This document shows positions 1-7,781 of a DNA stretch of 64,000 nt, piece by piece. Positions within the stretch are counted from its first letter, which is position 1; every line of letters begins with the position of its first letter. Under the pieces are notes generated by a model. It saw nothing but the letters and a program-made list of their open reading frames with translations. It searched no databases and was not told the origin of the DNA. Both the position numbers and the translations under genes were made by a program. This DNA is from Anaerolineae bacterium (GTDB taxonomy: Bacteria; Chloroflexota; Anaerolineae; Aggregatilineales; UBA2796): assembly GCA_019637555.1 (NCBI GenBank), contig JAHBVK010000003.1, positions 124,001 to 188,000 of the forward strand, in the 5' to 3' direction.

Positions 1-605
1 GTCATCGGGGCAAGCCACGCACCGATCAGTGACCACAGCGAGAGGGAAGGAGTCAGCAACGCCAATGCCAGACTACCGATCAGTGCCAGCAGCAGATTGA
101 AGCCAAAGATCAGCATCAGGCGTACCAGCATCAACAGGATCGGCGGCGTAGGCGTGGCGAGTTCGATTTCCTGCGCTACCAGCGTATCCTCGTCGTAGAG
201 GAGCGCCAAGCCAATAGCGGCGATGAGTGGAGCAGCAAGCGTCAGCGGAAGGTCGAAGACATCGCGCTGCGTGCTGATGGTCAGCAGCGTGACCAGCACG
301 CCAAGCAGCATCACGAACGCGGATGCCCACCACAATCCGCGCCGCACCACCCGCAACTGCACACGGATCAGTGCCCACGTCCACGCCCATAACTGCCGAT
401 CAACACGCGGTGCGGCTGTTTGCACTTGGCGATCAAATTCGGTTTCCAGCGTGGCGATCAGGTGATCGGTTTGTGCGGATGTCGGCGGCGGCGCTGACCA
501 CGTTCGCAACTGCTGGATGGCAGGCAGTAAATCATCGATCTCCGGCGAATCCGTATCTTCTTCGAGCATTCGTCGCAGCGACTCAGAATCAGGTTTCTCG
601 CTCAT
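1..605 (-). CDS. Membrane protein downstream of ECF sigma factor, possible anti-sigma factor (partial)
   Basis: The reading frame starts at ATG 605 and stays open to the window edge (about 201 codons), so the C-terminus is missing. The first ~85 residues are hydrophilic and acidic (starting MSEKPDSESLRRMLEED). At least three hydrophobic helices follow (around residues 92-112, 120-140 and 155-185), and a fourth begins at the edge. The start overlaps the end of the sigma factor gene by 17 nt, so the two are translationally coupled. By position it could be the cognate anti-sigma factor, with a cytoplasmic N-terminal domain that binds sigma. However, I see no zinc-finger H-x3-C-x2-C motif, so that role is inference from gene order only. 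Confidence 0.7.
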   Translation of the reverse strand, partial: MSEKPDSESLRRMLEEDTDSPEIDDLLPAIQQLRTWSAPPPTSAQTDHLIATLETEFDRQVQTAAPRVDRQLWAWTWALIRVQLRVVRRGLWWASAFVMLLGVLVTLLTISTQRDVFDLPLTLAAPLIAAIGLALLYDEDTLVAQEIELATPTPPILLMLVRLMLIFGFNLLLALIGSLALALLTPSLSLWSLIGAWLAPM

Positions 606-1170
606 AAGGATTGACCTCCTCTCGTAATAATTCGCGCAGCCGCTTGAGTGCCAGACTGAGCCGCGATTTGACCGTGCCAATCGGGACGTCCAGCGCTGCC
701 GCGATCTCCGCCAGCGACCATTCCTCGTAGTAGCGCAAGATCACCGTTTCGCGCTGCTGATCGGGCAGTTGGCGCAGTGTCAGGATCACTTGCTGCACCT
801 GCTGATCAGCGGCGACGGTTTGCTCCGGCGAGGGCTGATCAGCGACCATGTGATCCGCATAGTCGAGGGGCAGCGATCCCGTCCGCGAGGCGGCGCTCTT
901 GAAGTGATCCCGCGCGATGTTGGTGGCGATGGCATACAGGTACGGCTTGAACGGACGCGGATAGACGTACTGGCTGATCTGGCGCAGCAGGCGCATGAAT
1001 GACTCTTGCACCCAATCTTCCGCCAGCGTGCGCTCACCACCACTCAGGCGATAGAGATAGCCGAGCAGCCGTGCATGGTGGCGTTCCACCAGCGGCGTCA
1101 GCATCTCCCGCTGTCCCCGACTCAACAACTGCGCCAGTTGTTCATCGGTCAGATTGACATCCGAGTGCAA
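589..1170 (-). CDS. ECF-family RNA polymerase sigma factor
   Basis: A 193-residue sigma-70 family protein of the extracytoplasmic function class. Region 2 lies at about residues 25-95 (hallmark AEDWVQESFMRLLRQI, with YAIATNIARDH closing the domain). Region 4 lies at about 130-185 (LPDQQRETVILRYYEEWSLAEIAAALDVP then GTVKSRLSLALKRLRE, the helix-turn-helix for the -35 element). Length and the two-domain layout fit the family. The best start is TTG at 1170, with AAGGA upstream at long spacing, so the start is uncertain. It is coupled to the downstream membrane protein. A GAACC / CGTAAC pair upstream looks like an autoregulated ECF promoter. Confidence 0.93.
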   Translation of the reverse strand: MHSDVNLTDEQLAQLLSRGQREMLTPLVERHHARLLGYLYRLSGGERTLAEDWVQESFMRLLRQISQYVYPRPFKPYLYAIATNIARDHFKSAASRTGSLPLDYADHMVADQPSPEQTVAADQQVQQVILTLRQLPDQQRETVILRYYEEWSLAEIAAALDVPIGTVKSRLSLALKRLRELLREEVNPYERET

Positions 1171-1205
1171 GGTGAGTCGCGCGTCCTTTCGTCGTGTTGA
1201 TCCCT

Positions 1206-1232
1206 GTTACGAGGATGGTGGGAAAAGGTTCA
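1206..1232 (-). promoter_or_regulatory. Candidate ECF-type promoter of the sigma factor gene
   Basis: On the minus strand GAACC (1232-1228, followed by TTTT) and CGTAAC (1211-1206) are separated by 16 nt, ending about 35 nt before the sigma start. An AAC-containing -35 and a CGT-containing -10 are the usual signature of ECF-controlled promoters, so this is a likely autoregulatory promoter. The GGTTCAAAAGACCC sequence carrying the -35 is repeated on the far side of the inverted-repeat element at 1247-1384. Confidence 0.5.
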
Positions 1233-1246
1233 AAAGACCCCTCACC

Positions 1247-1384
1247 CCCATAGATATCAAGTTAAGGATTTAGGCGGGGTAGGTAACCCAGTTCCCGGCA
1301 ATAAATTACCGGGCTGAACGAACAAAGTCCCTGCGGGACTCCAGCTTTGACGGCTGATAATCTGCTTAACTTGATATCTATGGG
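1247..1384. mobile_element. MITE-like element, copy 1 (138 bp, perfect 20-bp terminal inverted repeats)
   Basis: The left end CCCATAGATATCAAGTTAAG (1247-1266) is the exact reverse complement of the right end (1365-1384). Just outside, TTCAAAAGACCC(C)TCACC occurs at 1229-1246 and again from 1385, so the element is bounded by a direct repeat of about 18-22 bp that differs by one C. The interior holds a CCCGGCA..TGCCGGG-type hairpin and a GTCCCTGCGGGAC hairpin, both shared with copy 2. There is no coding capacity. It is probably a non-autonomous mobile or REP-like element. No transposase is present in the window to name a family. Confidence 0.55.
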
Positions 1385-1393
1385 TTCAAAAGA

Positions 1394-1900
1394 CCCTCAC
1401 CCCCTGCCCTCATCCCGCAAGCGGGAGAGGGTGATCCGTTTCGGCAGAATGATGACCTGAGTATCCAAATCTAACAGTTAACGTTCATAAGCTCCGGTCT
1501 GAAACAGTAGTGCTTACTGCTACCCGTTTTAGCGCCCTTCAGAGCCTATTTGAAATAATGGATAGGGATTGGATTTAGCCTCACCCCCTGCCCCCTCTCC
1601 AATCCGAGTACAGATTAGGAGAGGGGAACCCAGAGGCGAAGTTAGCCTCAAATGCCTACGAAAGAATATTCAAATACGCTCTTTAGCGCCCTTCAGGGTG
1701 CTTCGTGCTTATAGCCGGATGCTTTAGCGTTCGGGTGCGATGCCTGTAATCCTTAGCTGTCCGTGTCTATTTACAGAGAGGAGATGAGGTCAAAAATCCG
1801 AAACTCAGGTTACTTAAACGCTCAACTATCCACATTGATTATCAAAAAACCGACACGGATCACCCTCTCCCGCTTGCGGGATGAGGGCGGGGGGTGAGGG
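1394..1900. repeat. Large inverted repeat, 46-bp arms 415 bp apart
   Basis: The arm at 1394-1439 (beginning CCCTCACCCCCTGCCC, containing the hairpin TCCCGCAAGCGGGA) recurs in inverted orientation at 1855-1900 with one mismatch in 46. The ~415 bp between the arms are noncoding and hold a copy of another dispersed repeat (1541-1686). The GC-rich 'CCCTCACCCC...GGGAGAGGG' sequence is a common type of intergenic palindrome, and shorter relatives occur near 36100, 55800 and 57120. Confidence 0.7.
1541..1686. repeat. Dispersed ~150-bp intergenic repeat, copy 1
   Basis: This runs from AGAGCCTATTTGAAA through a hairpin (CCCCTCTCCAATC...GATTAGGAGAGGGG, separated by CGAGTACA) to CAAATACGCT. The same order of blocks is present at 11451-11602. 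No protein is encoded. The region from 1171 to 2050 as a whole holds no gene that I can support, only repeats. Confidence 0.6.
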
Positions 1901-2050
1901 CATTCACCACCAACTGACCACCGTAGATATACGACAGATTTACGATCCCGCCGATTTGCGTTAGAAATGATGGCAGCTACATCTGTACCATAAGCAAAAA
2001 GCGATCTCCATACCATTGTTCATCCAATACTTCACAAGGAGAAGTGTTTC

Positions 2051-3214
2051 ATGCCCCGTTCCCCTATGCACCAGCAGATCGATACCCTGCCCGACCTCGT
2101 GCGTCAGATCGTCAAACCGTTTGATGTTTCCGCCCGCAACACCTTTGACTTTGAGCTGTGCAACAGCGTCAAGCGAATTTATCTGGTTGGCTGCGGCGAC
2201 AGCTACCACGCCAGCTACGGCGCTGAACTGGCGTTCAATCAACTGGCGGGCGTCCCGACTCAAGGCTTAAGTTCGCTGACCTTCAGCCGCTATAACGTGG
2301 GTTATCTACCGCCGACTGGTCCTAACACCAATCTAGTGATCTGTGTGTCGGTGTCAGGCGTGGTCAGCCGCACGATTGAGGCATTGCGCTTGGCACGCAA
2401 AGCAGGCGCGGCAGCCATCGCCTTGACGGGAGCACCAGATAAACCGCTGGCACAGAGCGCCGATAAGGTCTTTCAGACCACCGTACCGCCGCTGCCTGAT
2501 GAACTGGCGGGCATGATCGTACCGGGGGTGCGCTCCTATTTGGCGTCGCAGATCGGTTTGTACTCAGCGGCGATTCGGATCGGTGAGGTACGCGGACATT
2601 TGACCACCGCGAAGGCTGACTCGCTGCGTGCCGAACTCATGGCGCTGGCGGATGTGCTAGAAGCAACGATCAAGGCATGCGAACCAGTGGCGCATGAGTT
2701 GGCGCTTGGACTGGATGATCGCCGTGAGTTCGTCTACGTTGGTAGTGGTCCGAATTACGGATCGTCGATGTTCAGCGCGGCGAAGCTGCTGGAAGCGACG
2801 GGCGAATCCGCGATGGCGCAGGAAGTAGAGGAGTGGACGCACATCCAGTATTTCGCGCAGCATCCACCAACGCCAACGGTGCTGATCGATGCGGGCGGCT
2901 ACGATGCGGATCGTATGGAAGAACTGGCGCGCGCAGCGGAAGCGATCGGCAGGATCGTGATCGCAGTAGTGCCGGACGGCGAGACGAAGATCAGCCAATA
3001 CGCCGATGCCGTGATGCCGATCAAGGGGAAAGTGCGGGAGTGTTTCGCGCCGCTGGTCTACAGCATCCCCGGCGAGTTGATCGCGGCGGAACGGGCGCAG
3101 GTGCTTGGCGCAACTTACTTCGCAGGCTTCAGCGGCGGGCGCAACGTCGATTGGGCGAGCGGCGGCGCGAGTCGCATTTATAGCAGCCACATGATCGAGG
3201 AGATCAACGGGTAA
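2051..3214 (+). CDS. SIS-domain sugar isomerase/deaminase-like protein
   Basis: A 387-residue protein with two tandem SIS (phosphosugar isomerase) folds, at about residues 45-180 and 220-365. IYLVGCGDSYHASYGAE and CVSVSGVVSRTIEAL form the sugar-phosphate loop of the first domain, and FVYVGSGPNYG with a C-terminal GGRNVDWASG that of the second. The layout resembles the isomerase half of GlmS and the FrlB/AgaS deaminases, without a glutaminase domain. It probably isomerises or deaminates an amino- or fructosamine-sugar phosphate in the cytoplasm; the substrate cannot be told. ATG 2051 is preceded by AAGGAGAAG at good spacing. It stands alone between two repeat-filled gaps, so no operon partner helps define its job. 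Confidence 0.85.
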   Translation: MPRSPMHQQIDTLPDLVRQIVKPFDVSARNTFDFELCNSVKRIYLVGCGDSYHASYGAELAFNQLAGVPTQGLSSLTFSRYNVGYLPPTGPNTNLVICVSVSGVVSRTIEALRLARKAGAAAIALTGAPDKPLAQSADKVFQTTVPPLPDELAGMIVPGVRSYLASQIGLYSAAIRIGEVRGHLTTAKADSLRAELMALADVLEATIKACEPVAHELALGLDDRREFVYVGSGPNYGSSMFSAAKLLEATGESAMAQEVEEWTHIQYFAQHPPTPTVLIDAGGYDADRMEELARAAEAIGRIVIAVVPDGETKISQYADAVMPIKGKVRECFAPLVYSIPGELIAAERAQVLGATYFAGFSGGRNVDWASGGASRIYSSHMIEEING

Positions 3215-3259
3215 GTTTGATTGGCTGCCTGAAAAAATAGGGTGGGTTAGAAACCCACC

Positions 3260-3428
3260 CCTATAGGTGTCAATTTAAGGATTTGGGTGGAGTAGGTAAC
3301 TGTTTCCCGGCAATGAATTGCCGGGCTGAACGAACAAAGTCCCTGCGGGACTCCAGCCTTGCAAATAGCAAAACGCTGCCTGATCCCGATTGATTGGGCG
3401 GCGATGCGCTTAAGGCGACACCTATGGG
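3260..3428. mobile_element. MITE-like element, copy 2 (169 bp)
   Basis: The ends are CCTATAGGTGTCAATTTAAG (3260-3279) and, inverted, CTTAAGGCGACACCTATGGG (3409-3428), related to the ends of copies 1 and 3. GGTGGGTTAGAAACCCACCCC flanks it on the left (3241-3261) and recurs on the right (3427-3447) with one mismatch. The interior shares the CCCGGCAATGAATTGCCGGG and GTCCCTGCGGGAC hairpins with copy 1. It is noncoding. Confidence 0.5.
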
Positions 3429-3497
3429 TGGGTTAGAAACCTACCCCCACGATGACGTTGGTATTGAATGAACACCTTGTAGGGGCAGGTTTGGAAA

Positions 3498-3764
3498 CCC
3501 ATGGGCATCAAGCTAAGCCGTTAGGCGGTGGGTCGGCGCGGACATCGGAGGCTAAAGCGCTCCGGCTACAGGGGAATACCCCTAAACCCGACTGAAGTCG
3601 GCTTGCGCTAACTGACGTGGGTTCGTAACCGCTGCCAATGCCGACGGGTGAAATTTATCAAAACCAGAGGCGGCTTTAGTCGTCTTTGACCTGTATTTCA
3701 GTGTAGCCGGATTGCTTTAGCTGCCGGCGCGGACTGCTCTCATCCTTAGCTTGATGCCTATGGG
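3498..3764. mobile_element. MITE-like element, copy 3 (267 bp)
   Basis: The left end CCCATGGGCATCAAGCTAAG (3498-3517) pairs with the right end CTTAGCTTGATGCCTATGGG (3745-3764), 19 of 20 positions. GGTTTGGAAACCCA occurs at both borders (3488-3501 and 3763-3776). The interior differs from copies 1 and 2 and includes CGGAGGCTAAAGCGCTCCG and other palindromes. Together with copy 2 it fills most of the 3215-3789 gap, which contains no gene. Confidence 0.5.
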
Positions 3765-3789
3765 TTTGGAAACCCACCCACTTGATTGC

Positions 3790-4812
3790 TTACCCACCCA
3801 CTGCCGCCGTTGATTGGCGCACGATCAACTCCGGCTCCAGCACCAGATCCTGCACCACACTGCTATCCAGATTCTTCTCGATCATGTCCAGCAGCAAATC
3901 AGCCGCCGCGTAACCCATACGGAAGGGTGAGAGGCTGACCGTCGTTAGCGGCGGGATCACGACCTCGGAGATGCTGATGTTGTCGACTCCAACGATAGAG
4001 ACTTGATCGGGGATGGCGATGCCGGATTGATATGCCGCTTGCAGCAAGCCGATGGCGATGCGATCCGTGATGGCGAAAATGGCGGTAGGCAACTCCTCAC
4101 TGGGACTACTGAACAGTTCCTTGCCGATGGGAATTACCGCCTGATAGCTTGCTTCCGAGGAGATGACGCGGGAGTACTCTGCTAACCCATGTGCTTGCAT
4201 CCATTTCTGGTAGCTCTGGACGCGAATGCGGCGATCTTCCGCATGCTGCTCCGCCACACAGTAAATGCGTCGATGTCCCAAGCTCCACAGGTGATCCAAC
4301 GCCATTTCGGCGCAAAAGGCGTCATCCGCGTAGACGCCGGGATATTTGCGATGGCGGGCATAATTGACAATTGCCACGATATGCTGATGTTTGCTGGTCA
4401 GATAGCTGACCATCTGCTCGTCTTCGTTCATATCACCGAGCAGCAAGATGCCGTCGGCGTGCGATTGCTCGAACATCGCCCCATAATCGAGCGCGTTAGC
4501 AGTCTGCTCGACGTGACCCAGAAATAGACGAAATCCGCGTTTAACGGCGGCATGATGGATACCTTTCATGGTTTCGCTCATGAAGGGATCAGCGATGTCG
4601 CGCACGATCACGCCGACCAGCGAACTTCTGCTGCCGCGCAGCCCCCGCGCTAACAGATTGGGACGGTAGCCTAACTCCGCCGCCACCGTCAGAATCCGAG
4701 CGCGGGTTTCCTCACTGATCAAGCCGCCGACTTCGCGCCCATTAAGTACGCGCGAGACGGTAGCGATGGAAACACCCACCTGCTCAGAAATATCTTTTAG
4801 CCGGACTGCCAT
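3790..4812 (-). CDS. LacI-family transcriptional regulator
   Basis: A 340-residue LacI/GalR repressor. The N-terminal helix-turn-helix (residues 1-50, VRLKDISEQVGVSIATVSRVLNG) is followed by a hinge (LGYRPNLLARGLR) and a periplasmic-binding-like ligand domain from about residue 60 (VGVIVRDIADPFMSETMKGI). The length is normal. It is divergent from the sugar ABC operon that starts at 5193, and a LacI-type operator overlaps that operon's promoter. The natural reading is a local repressor relieved by the transported sugar or a derivative. The start ATG 4812 has AAGGA about 10 nt upstream. A 13-bp palindrome lies just upstream and may be for autoregulation. Confidence 0.95.
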   Translation of the reverse strand: MAVRLKDISEQVGVSIATVSRVLNGREVGGLISEETRARILTVAAELGYRPNLLARGLRGSRSSLVGVIVRDIADPFMSETMKGIHHAAVKRGFRLFLGHVEQTANALDYGAMFEQSHADGILLLGDMNEDEQMVSYLTSKHQHIVAIVNYARHRKYPGVYADDAFCAEMALDHLWSLGHRRIYCVAEQHAEDRRIRVQSYQKWMQAHGLAEYSRVISSEASYQAVIPIGKELFSSPSEELPTAIFAITDRIAIGLLQAAYQSGIAIPDQVSIVGVDNISISEVVIPPLTTVSLSPFRMGYAAADLLLDMIEKNLDSSVVQDLVLEPELIVRQSTAAVGG

Positions 4813-4831
4813 ATCCTGTAATTCCTTAAAA

Positions 4832-4844
4832 AGTTTTCAAAACT
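4832..4844. promoter_or_regulatory. 13-bp palindrome upstream of the LacI gene
   Basis: AGTTTTCAAAACT is a perfect inverted repeat about 20 nt before the LacI start. It may be an autoregulatory site, but it lacks the CG centre typical of LacI operators, so the assignment is weak. The rest of the 4813-5118 stretch shows no gene. Confidence 0.3.
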
Positions 4845-5118
4845 GCGAATTTGGTGATCATTCAGGTACGTGAGCTAAGCTGTCGCCTTAATCCCTAGCA
4901 TGGATGCCAGCAAAAGTGATGGCAAGCCACATTATTTTTTTTCAGGCGCCGCGAAACGACTCACGATGGGCAACCATCGGGGAGGAGCGCTCACGTCAAT
5001 AACTTTCGCGCAATGGGGAACCTGACCAGCAGAGTGCATCGAGATTTCAACGCTATCCCATTGCAAGCAGATTAGCAATTGGCAAGCTGAATACGGTTCC
5101 AGAGAGCTGTCAGTTTGC

Positions 5119-5146
5119 TTGACAATCTTATCTACCAGAATATAAT
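5119..5146 (+). promoter_or_regulatory. Consensus sigma-70 promoter of the sugar ABC operon
   Basis: A perfect TTGACA (5119-5124) and a perfect TATAAT (5141-5146) are 16 nt apart. The predicted transcription start, about 5153, gives a ~40 nt leader before ATG 5193. This also shows that the upstream in-frame TTG at 5115 cannot be the gene start, because it lies ahead of the promoter. Confidence 0.85.
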
Positions 5147-5147
5147 A

Positions 5148-5166
5148 GAAAACGTTTACTGTAAAC
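5148..5166. promoter_or_regulatory. LacI-type operator overlapping the transcription start
   Basis: GAAAACGTTTAC (5148-5159) has the CG-centred palindromic core AAACGTTT typical of LacI/PurR-family sites. It overlaps a second perfect inverted repeat, GTTTACTGTAAAC (5154-5166). It begins directly after the -10 hexamer, so a bound repressor would block initiation. The divergent LacI gene at 3790-4812 is the obvious candidate ligand-responsive regulator. Confidence 0.75.
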
Positions 5167-5192
5167 GATACATTTTATTTTTGAGCAAGATT

Positions 5193-6692
5193 ATGCCTTC
5201 TTTGTTAGAAGCAACCGGAATCACCAAAGAATTCCCCGGCACGCTAGCACTCGATAATGTGCATTTGGAACTGCGCCCCGGCGAAATTCACGCCGTGATG
5301 GGTGAGAACGGCGCTGGCAAAAGCACACTGATGAAGATCTTGTCGGGCGTGCATCAGCCTGACGCTGGCGAAATTTTGCTGGAAGGCAAGCGTGTTTCCT
5401 TCAGCACCCCCCGCGAAGCCCTGACGATGGGCATCTCCATCGTGCATCAAGAACTTAGTGTCGTCCCTGCGCTAACCGTTGCCGAGAATATTTATCCGGG
5501 TCGCCTACCGATCAATCCACTGGGCATGGTGCGTTATGGCAAGCTGTTCAGCGATGCGGGCGAAGTGCTGACCTCGCTGGATATGAACGTCGATCCACGC
5601 GAACCGCTAGGCAACCTCTCCATTGCTAACCAACAGTTGGTGGAGATCGCCAAAGCGCTGTCCTCCAAGTGCAAGGTACTCATCCTAGACGAACCGACCT
5701 CCGCGTTGACCGAACGCGAAGTAGAAATCCTGTTCACACTGCTTCGTAAACTCGCCGCCAACGGCGTCGGCATCTTATACATCAGCCACAAGCTCGACGA
5801 AGTGTTCAAGCTGACCAACCGGATCACGGTGCTGCGCGACGGCAAATACATCAATACCGTCGATACAGCGGCAACCACACCCGACGATGTGGTACGCATG
5901 ATGGTCGGGCGTCCGCTGGAAGCGTTGTACCCGCCGAAAGCCAGCGAGATCGGTGAGGCGCTGCTACAGGTGCGCGATCTGCGCCTTTCGGCACAGGCTC
6001 CAGCAAATTCTTTCACGTTGCATCGAGGGGAAGTGCTGGGCATCGCGGGCTTGATCGGATCGGGGCGCACTGAACTGGCGCGGGCGATCTTCGGTGCGGA
6101 TCGCAAGGTCGGCGGTGAGGTGATCTTGCACGGGCAGTCGCTCAGCATCCACTCGCCCATTGACGGCATCCGCTACGGCATTGGCTACCTGCCAGAAGAT
6201 CGTAAAGCAGCGGGCTTGTTCCTGAGCATGGCGATCAAGTTGAACATGGAAGCCGCTAACCTCAAGGAAGTGGTCAGCGGGGGCTTCGTCAACGGCGGCA
6301 AAGAGCGCGCACTGGCGGAGAAGTACGTGAGCCAATTAGACATCAGCACGCCGAACATCGATCAGGAAGTACGGCGTTTGAGCGGTGGCAACCAGCAAAA
6401 AACGCTGGTTGCGAAGTGGCTGGCGATCCAGCCTAAAGTGTTGATCGTAGATGAACCGACGCGCGGCGTGGATGTGGGCGCGAAAAGCGAAATCCATCAC
6501 TTGCTGCGACTGCTAACCACACAGGGCGTCGGCGTAATCATGATCTCCTCAGAATTACCCGAAGTATTAGGTATGAGTGACCGAATCCTAGTCATGCACG
6601 AAGGTTCAATTGCCGGAGAGGTGAGGGCGTCGGAAGCTACCGAAGAGGGTATTATTCGGATTGCCAGTGGACAGCAAATTATACCCCAATGA
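5193..6692 (+). CDS. Sugar ABC transporter ATP-binding protein (RbsA/XylG/AraG type)
   Basis: A 499-residue double ABC ATPase for monosaccharide import. The first domain has Walker A GENGAGKST, signature LSIANQQLVEIAKAL and Walker B VLILDEPTSAL. The second has a degenerate Walker A (GLIGSGRTEL), signature LSGGNQQKTLVAKWL and Walker B VLIVDEPTRGVDVG. That asymmetry is standard for this family, in which the C-terminal site is altered. ATG 5193 gives the usual ~500 residue length; an upstream TTG start would fall inside the promoter. The stop overlaps the permease ATG by 4 nt. It powers uptake through the membrane partner encoded next. Confidence 0.95.
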   Translation: MPSLLEATGITKEFPGTLALDNVHLELRPGEIHAVMGENGAGKSTLMKILSGVHQPDAGEILLEGKRVSFSTPREALTMGISIVHQELSVVPALTVAENIYPGRLPINPLGMVRYGKLFSDAGEVLTSLDMNVDPREPLGNLSIANQQLVEIAKALSSKCKVLILDEPTSALTEREVEILFTLLRKLAANGVGILYISHKLDEVFKLTNRITVLRDGKYINTVDTAATTPDDVVRMMVGRPLEALYPPKASEIGEALLQVRDLRLSAQAPANSFTLHRGEVLGIAGLIGSGRTELARAIFGADRKVGGEVILHGQSLSIHSPIDGIRYGIGYLPEDRKAAGLFLSMAIKLNMEAANLKEVVSGGFVNGGKERALAEKYVSQLDISTPNIDQEVRRLSGGNQQKTLVAKWLAIQPKVLIVDEPTRGVDVGAKSEIHHLLRLLTTQGVGVIMISSELPEVLGMSDRILVMHEGSIAGEVRASEATEEGIIRIASGQQIIPQ

Positions 6693-7741
6693 AAGAGGCG
6701 ACGCCTTTGAGCAACTTAACTGTGAACAGTACGGGTAAAAGTACAGGCAACACGGGCGGCGGCAGCAATGCACTGACCCGACTGTTGCAAACACGCGAGA
6801 TCGCGCTGGTGGTGATGATCCTCATCGTGGGAATCATCCTGCAAGTAGCGACGGGACGTTTTTTCACCGTCCCTAACCTCAACGCGATTGCGCTTGGTTT
6901 TGCCACTTCCGCGATCATGGTCTTCGGCATGACAGCGGCGTTAGTTTCAGGTGGATTCGATCTCTCCGTCGGTTCTGTTTTTGCGCTCGGTGGCGTGATC
7001 GTGGCGGTGGCGCTGCGGGACGGTGTGCCGATCCCGCTAGCGATGCTGCTCGGCGTCGGGGTGGGTTTGTTGACGGGATTCGTCAATGGTTTACTGATCA
7101 CCAAAGCAGAAATCAACCCCTTCATCACGACGCTGGGCATGTTAGGCATCGCACGCGGCATCGGCATGGCGATCACCGAAGGCAGCCCGCTCCCGATCCG
7201 CACGCAGGACTTTCTGGTCTACGGACAAGGACGTACCTTCTTCGATATTCCCAATCTGATTATCATCGCCTTGCTGGTCATCCTGATCGGTGATTTTCTG
7301 ATGCGCCGATCCGTAGCTTTCCGGCAGATTTACTTCGTCGGTGGCAACGAAGAAGCAGCACGACTTTCCGGCATCAACGTCGGGCGCGTCAAGATCGGTG
7401 TGTATGCGCTCTCCGGATTTCTGGCGGCGTTAGCGGGTGTGCTCTCCACCTCGCGCTTCACCGTGGCTGATCCGGGTACCGGCGTGGGCGAAGAACTGCG
7501 GATCATCGCGGCTTGCATCATCGGCGGTTGCAGCCTTAGCGGCGGCAAAGGCACGGTGATCGGCGGCTTGATCGGTCTGATCTTCGTCGGTTTCATCAAT
7601 AACGGTATGACGCTGCTGCGCGTTTCGGTGTACTGGCAGCAGTTGACGATGGGCATCGTCCTGCTGGTGGCAGTGGGGTTCGATACCCTCAGCCAGCGTT
7701 GGCAAGCACGTTCCCGGGGCAAACGAAAATTATCAACTTAA
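6689..7741 (+). CDS. Sugar ABC transporter permease (RbsC family)
   Basis: A 350-residue inner-membrane permease with about nine to ten hydrophobic helices starting near residue 35. Family hallmarks include ALVSGGFDLSVGSVFALGG, the NGLLITKAEINPFITTLGML region and the cytoplasmic loop FVGGNEEAARLSGINV. A conserved GGCSLSGGKGTVIGGLIGL lies near the C-terminus. The N-terminal ~30 residues are rich in Ser, Thr, Gly and Asn. The ATGA overlap with the ATPase gene implies coupled translation. The likely substrate is a pentose or galactose, judging from the neighbouring aldose epimerase and the ribulokinase further downstream, but this is inference. Confidence 0.94.
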   Translation: MKEATPLSNLTVNSTGKSTGNTGGGSNALTRLLQTREIALVVMILIVGIILQVATGRFFTVPNLNAIALGFATSAIMVFGMTAALVSGGFDLSVGSVFALGGVIVAVALRDGVPIPLAMLLGVGVGLLTGFVNGLLITKAEINPFITTLGMLGIARGIGMAITEGSPLPIRTQDFLVYGQGRTFFDIPNLIIIALLVILIGDFLMRRSVAFRQIYFVGGNEEAARLSGINVGRVKIGVYALSGFLAALAGVLSTSRFTVADPGTGVGEELRIIAACIIGGCSLSGGKGTVIGGLIGLIFVGFINNGMTLLRVSVYWQQLTMGIVLLVAVGFDTLSQRWQARSRGKRKLST

Positions 7742-7781
7742 GTCCCCGCCTTTAGTGTCGTTCTTTTGAAAGGAGAACTGC

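Noticed and set aside
1171-2050. CRISPR array
   Set aside because: The repeats are palindromic and not regularly spaced, no similar-length spacers exist, and no cas genes are in the window.
1822-2263. Minus-strand frames at 1822-2016 and 1961-2263 as small genes
   Set aside because: They run through repeat DNA or antisense to the SIS gene and lack ribosome sites and recognisable motifs.
5115-5192. TTG start at 5115 extending the ABC ATPase by 26 residues
   Set aside because: It lies before the TTGACA/TATAAT promoter and the operator, so it would not be transcribed. ATG 5193 gives the normal length.
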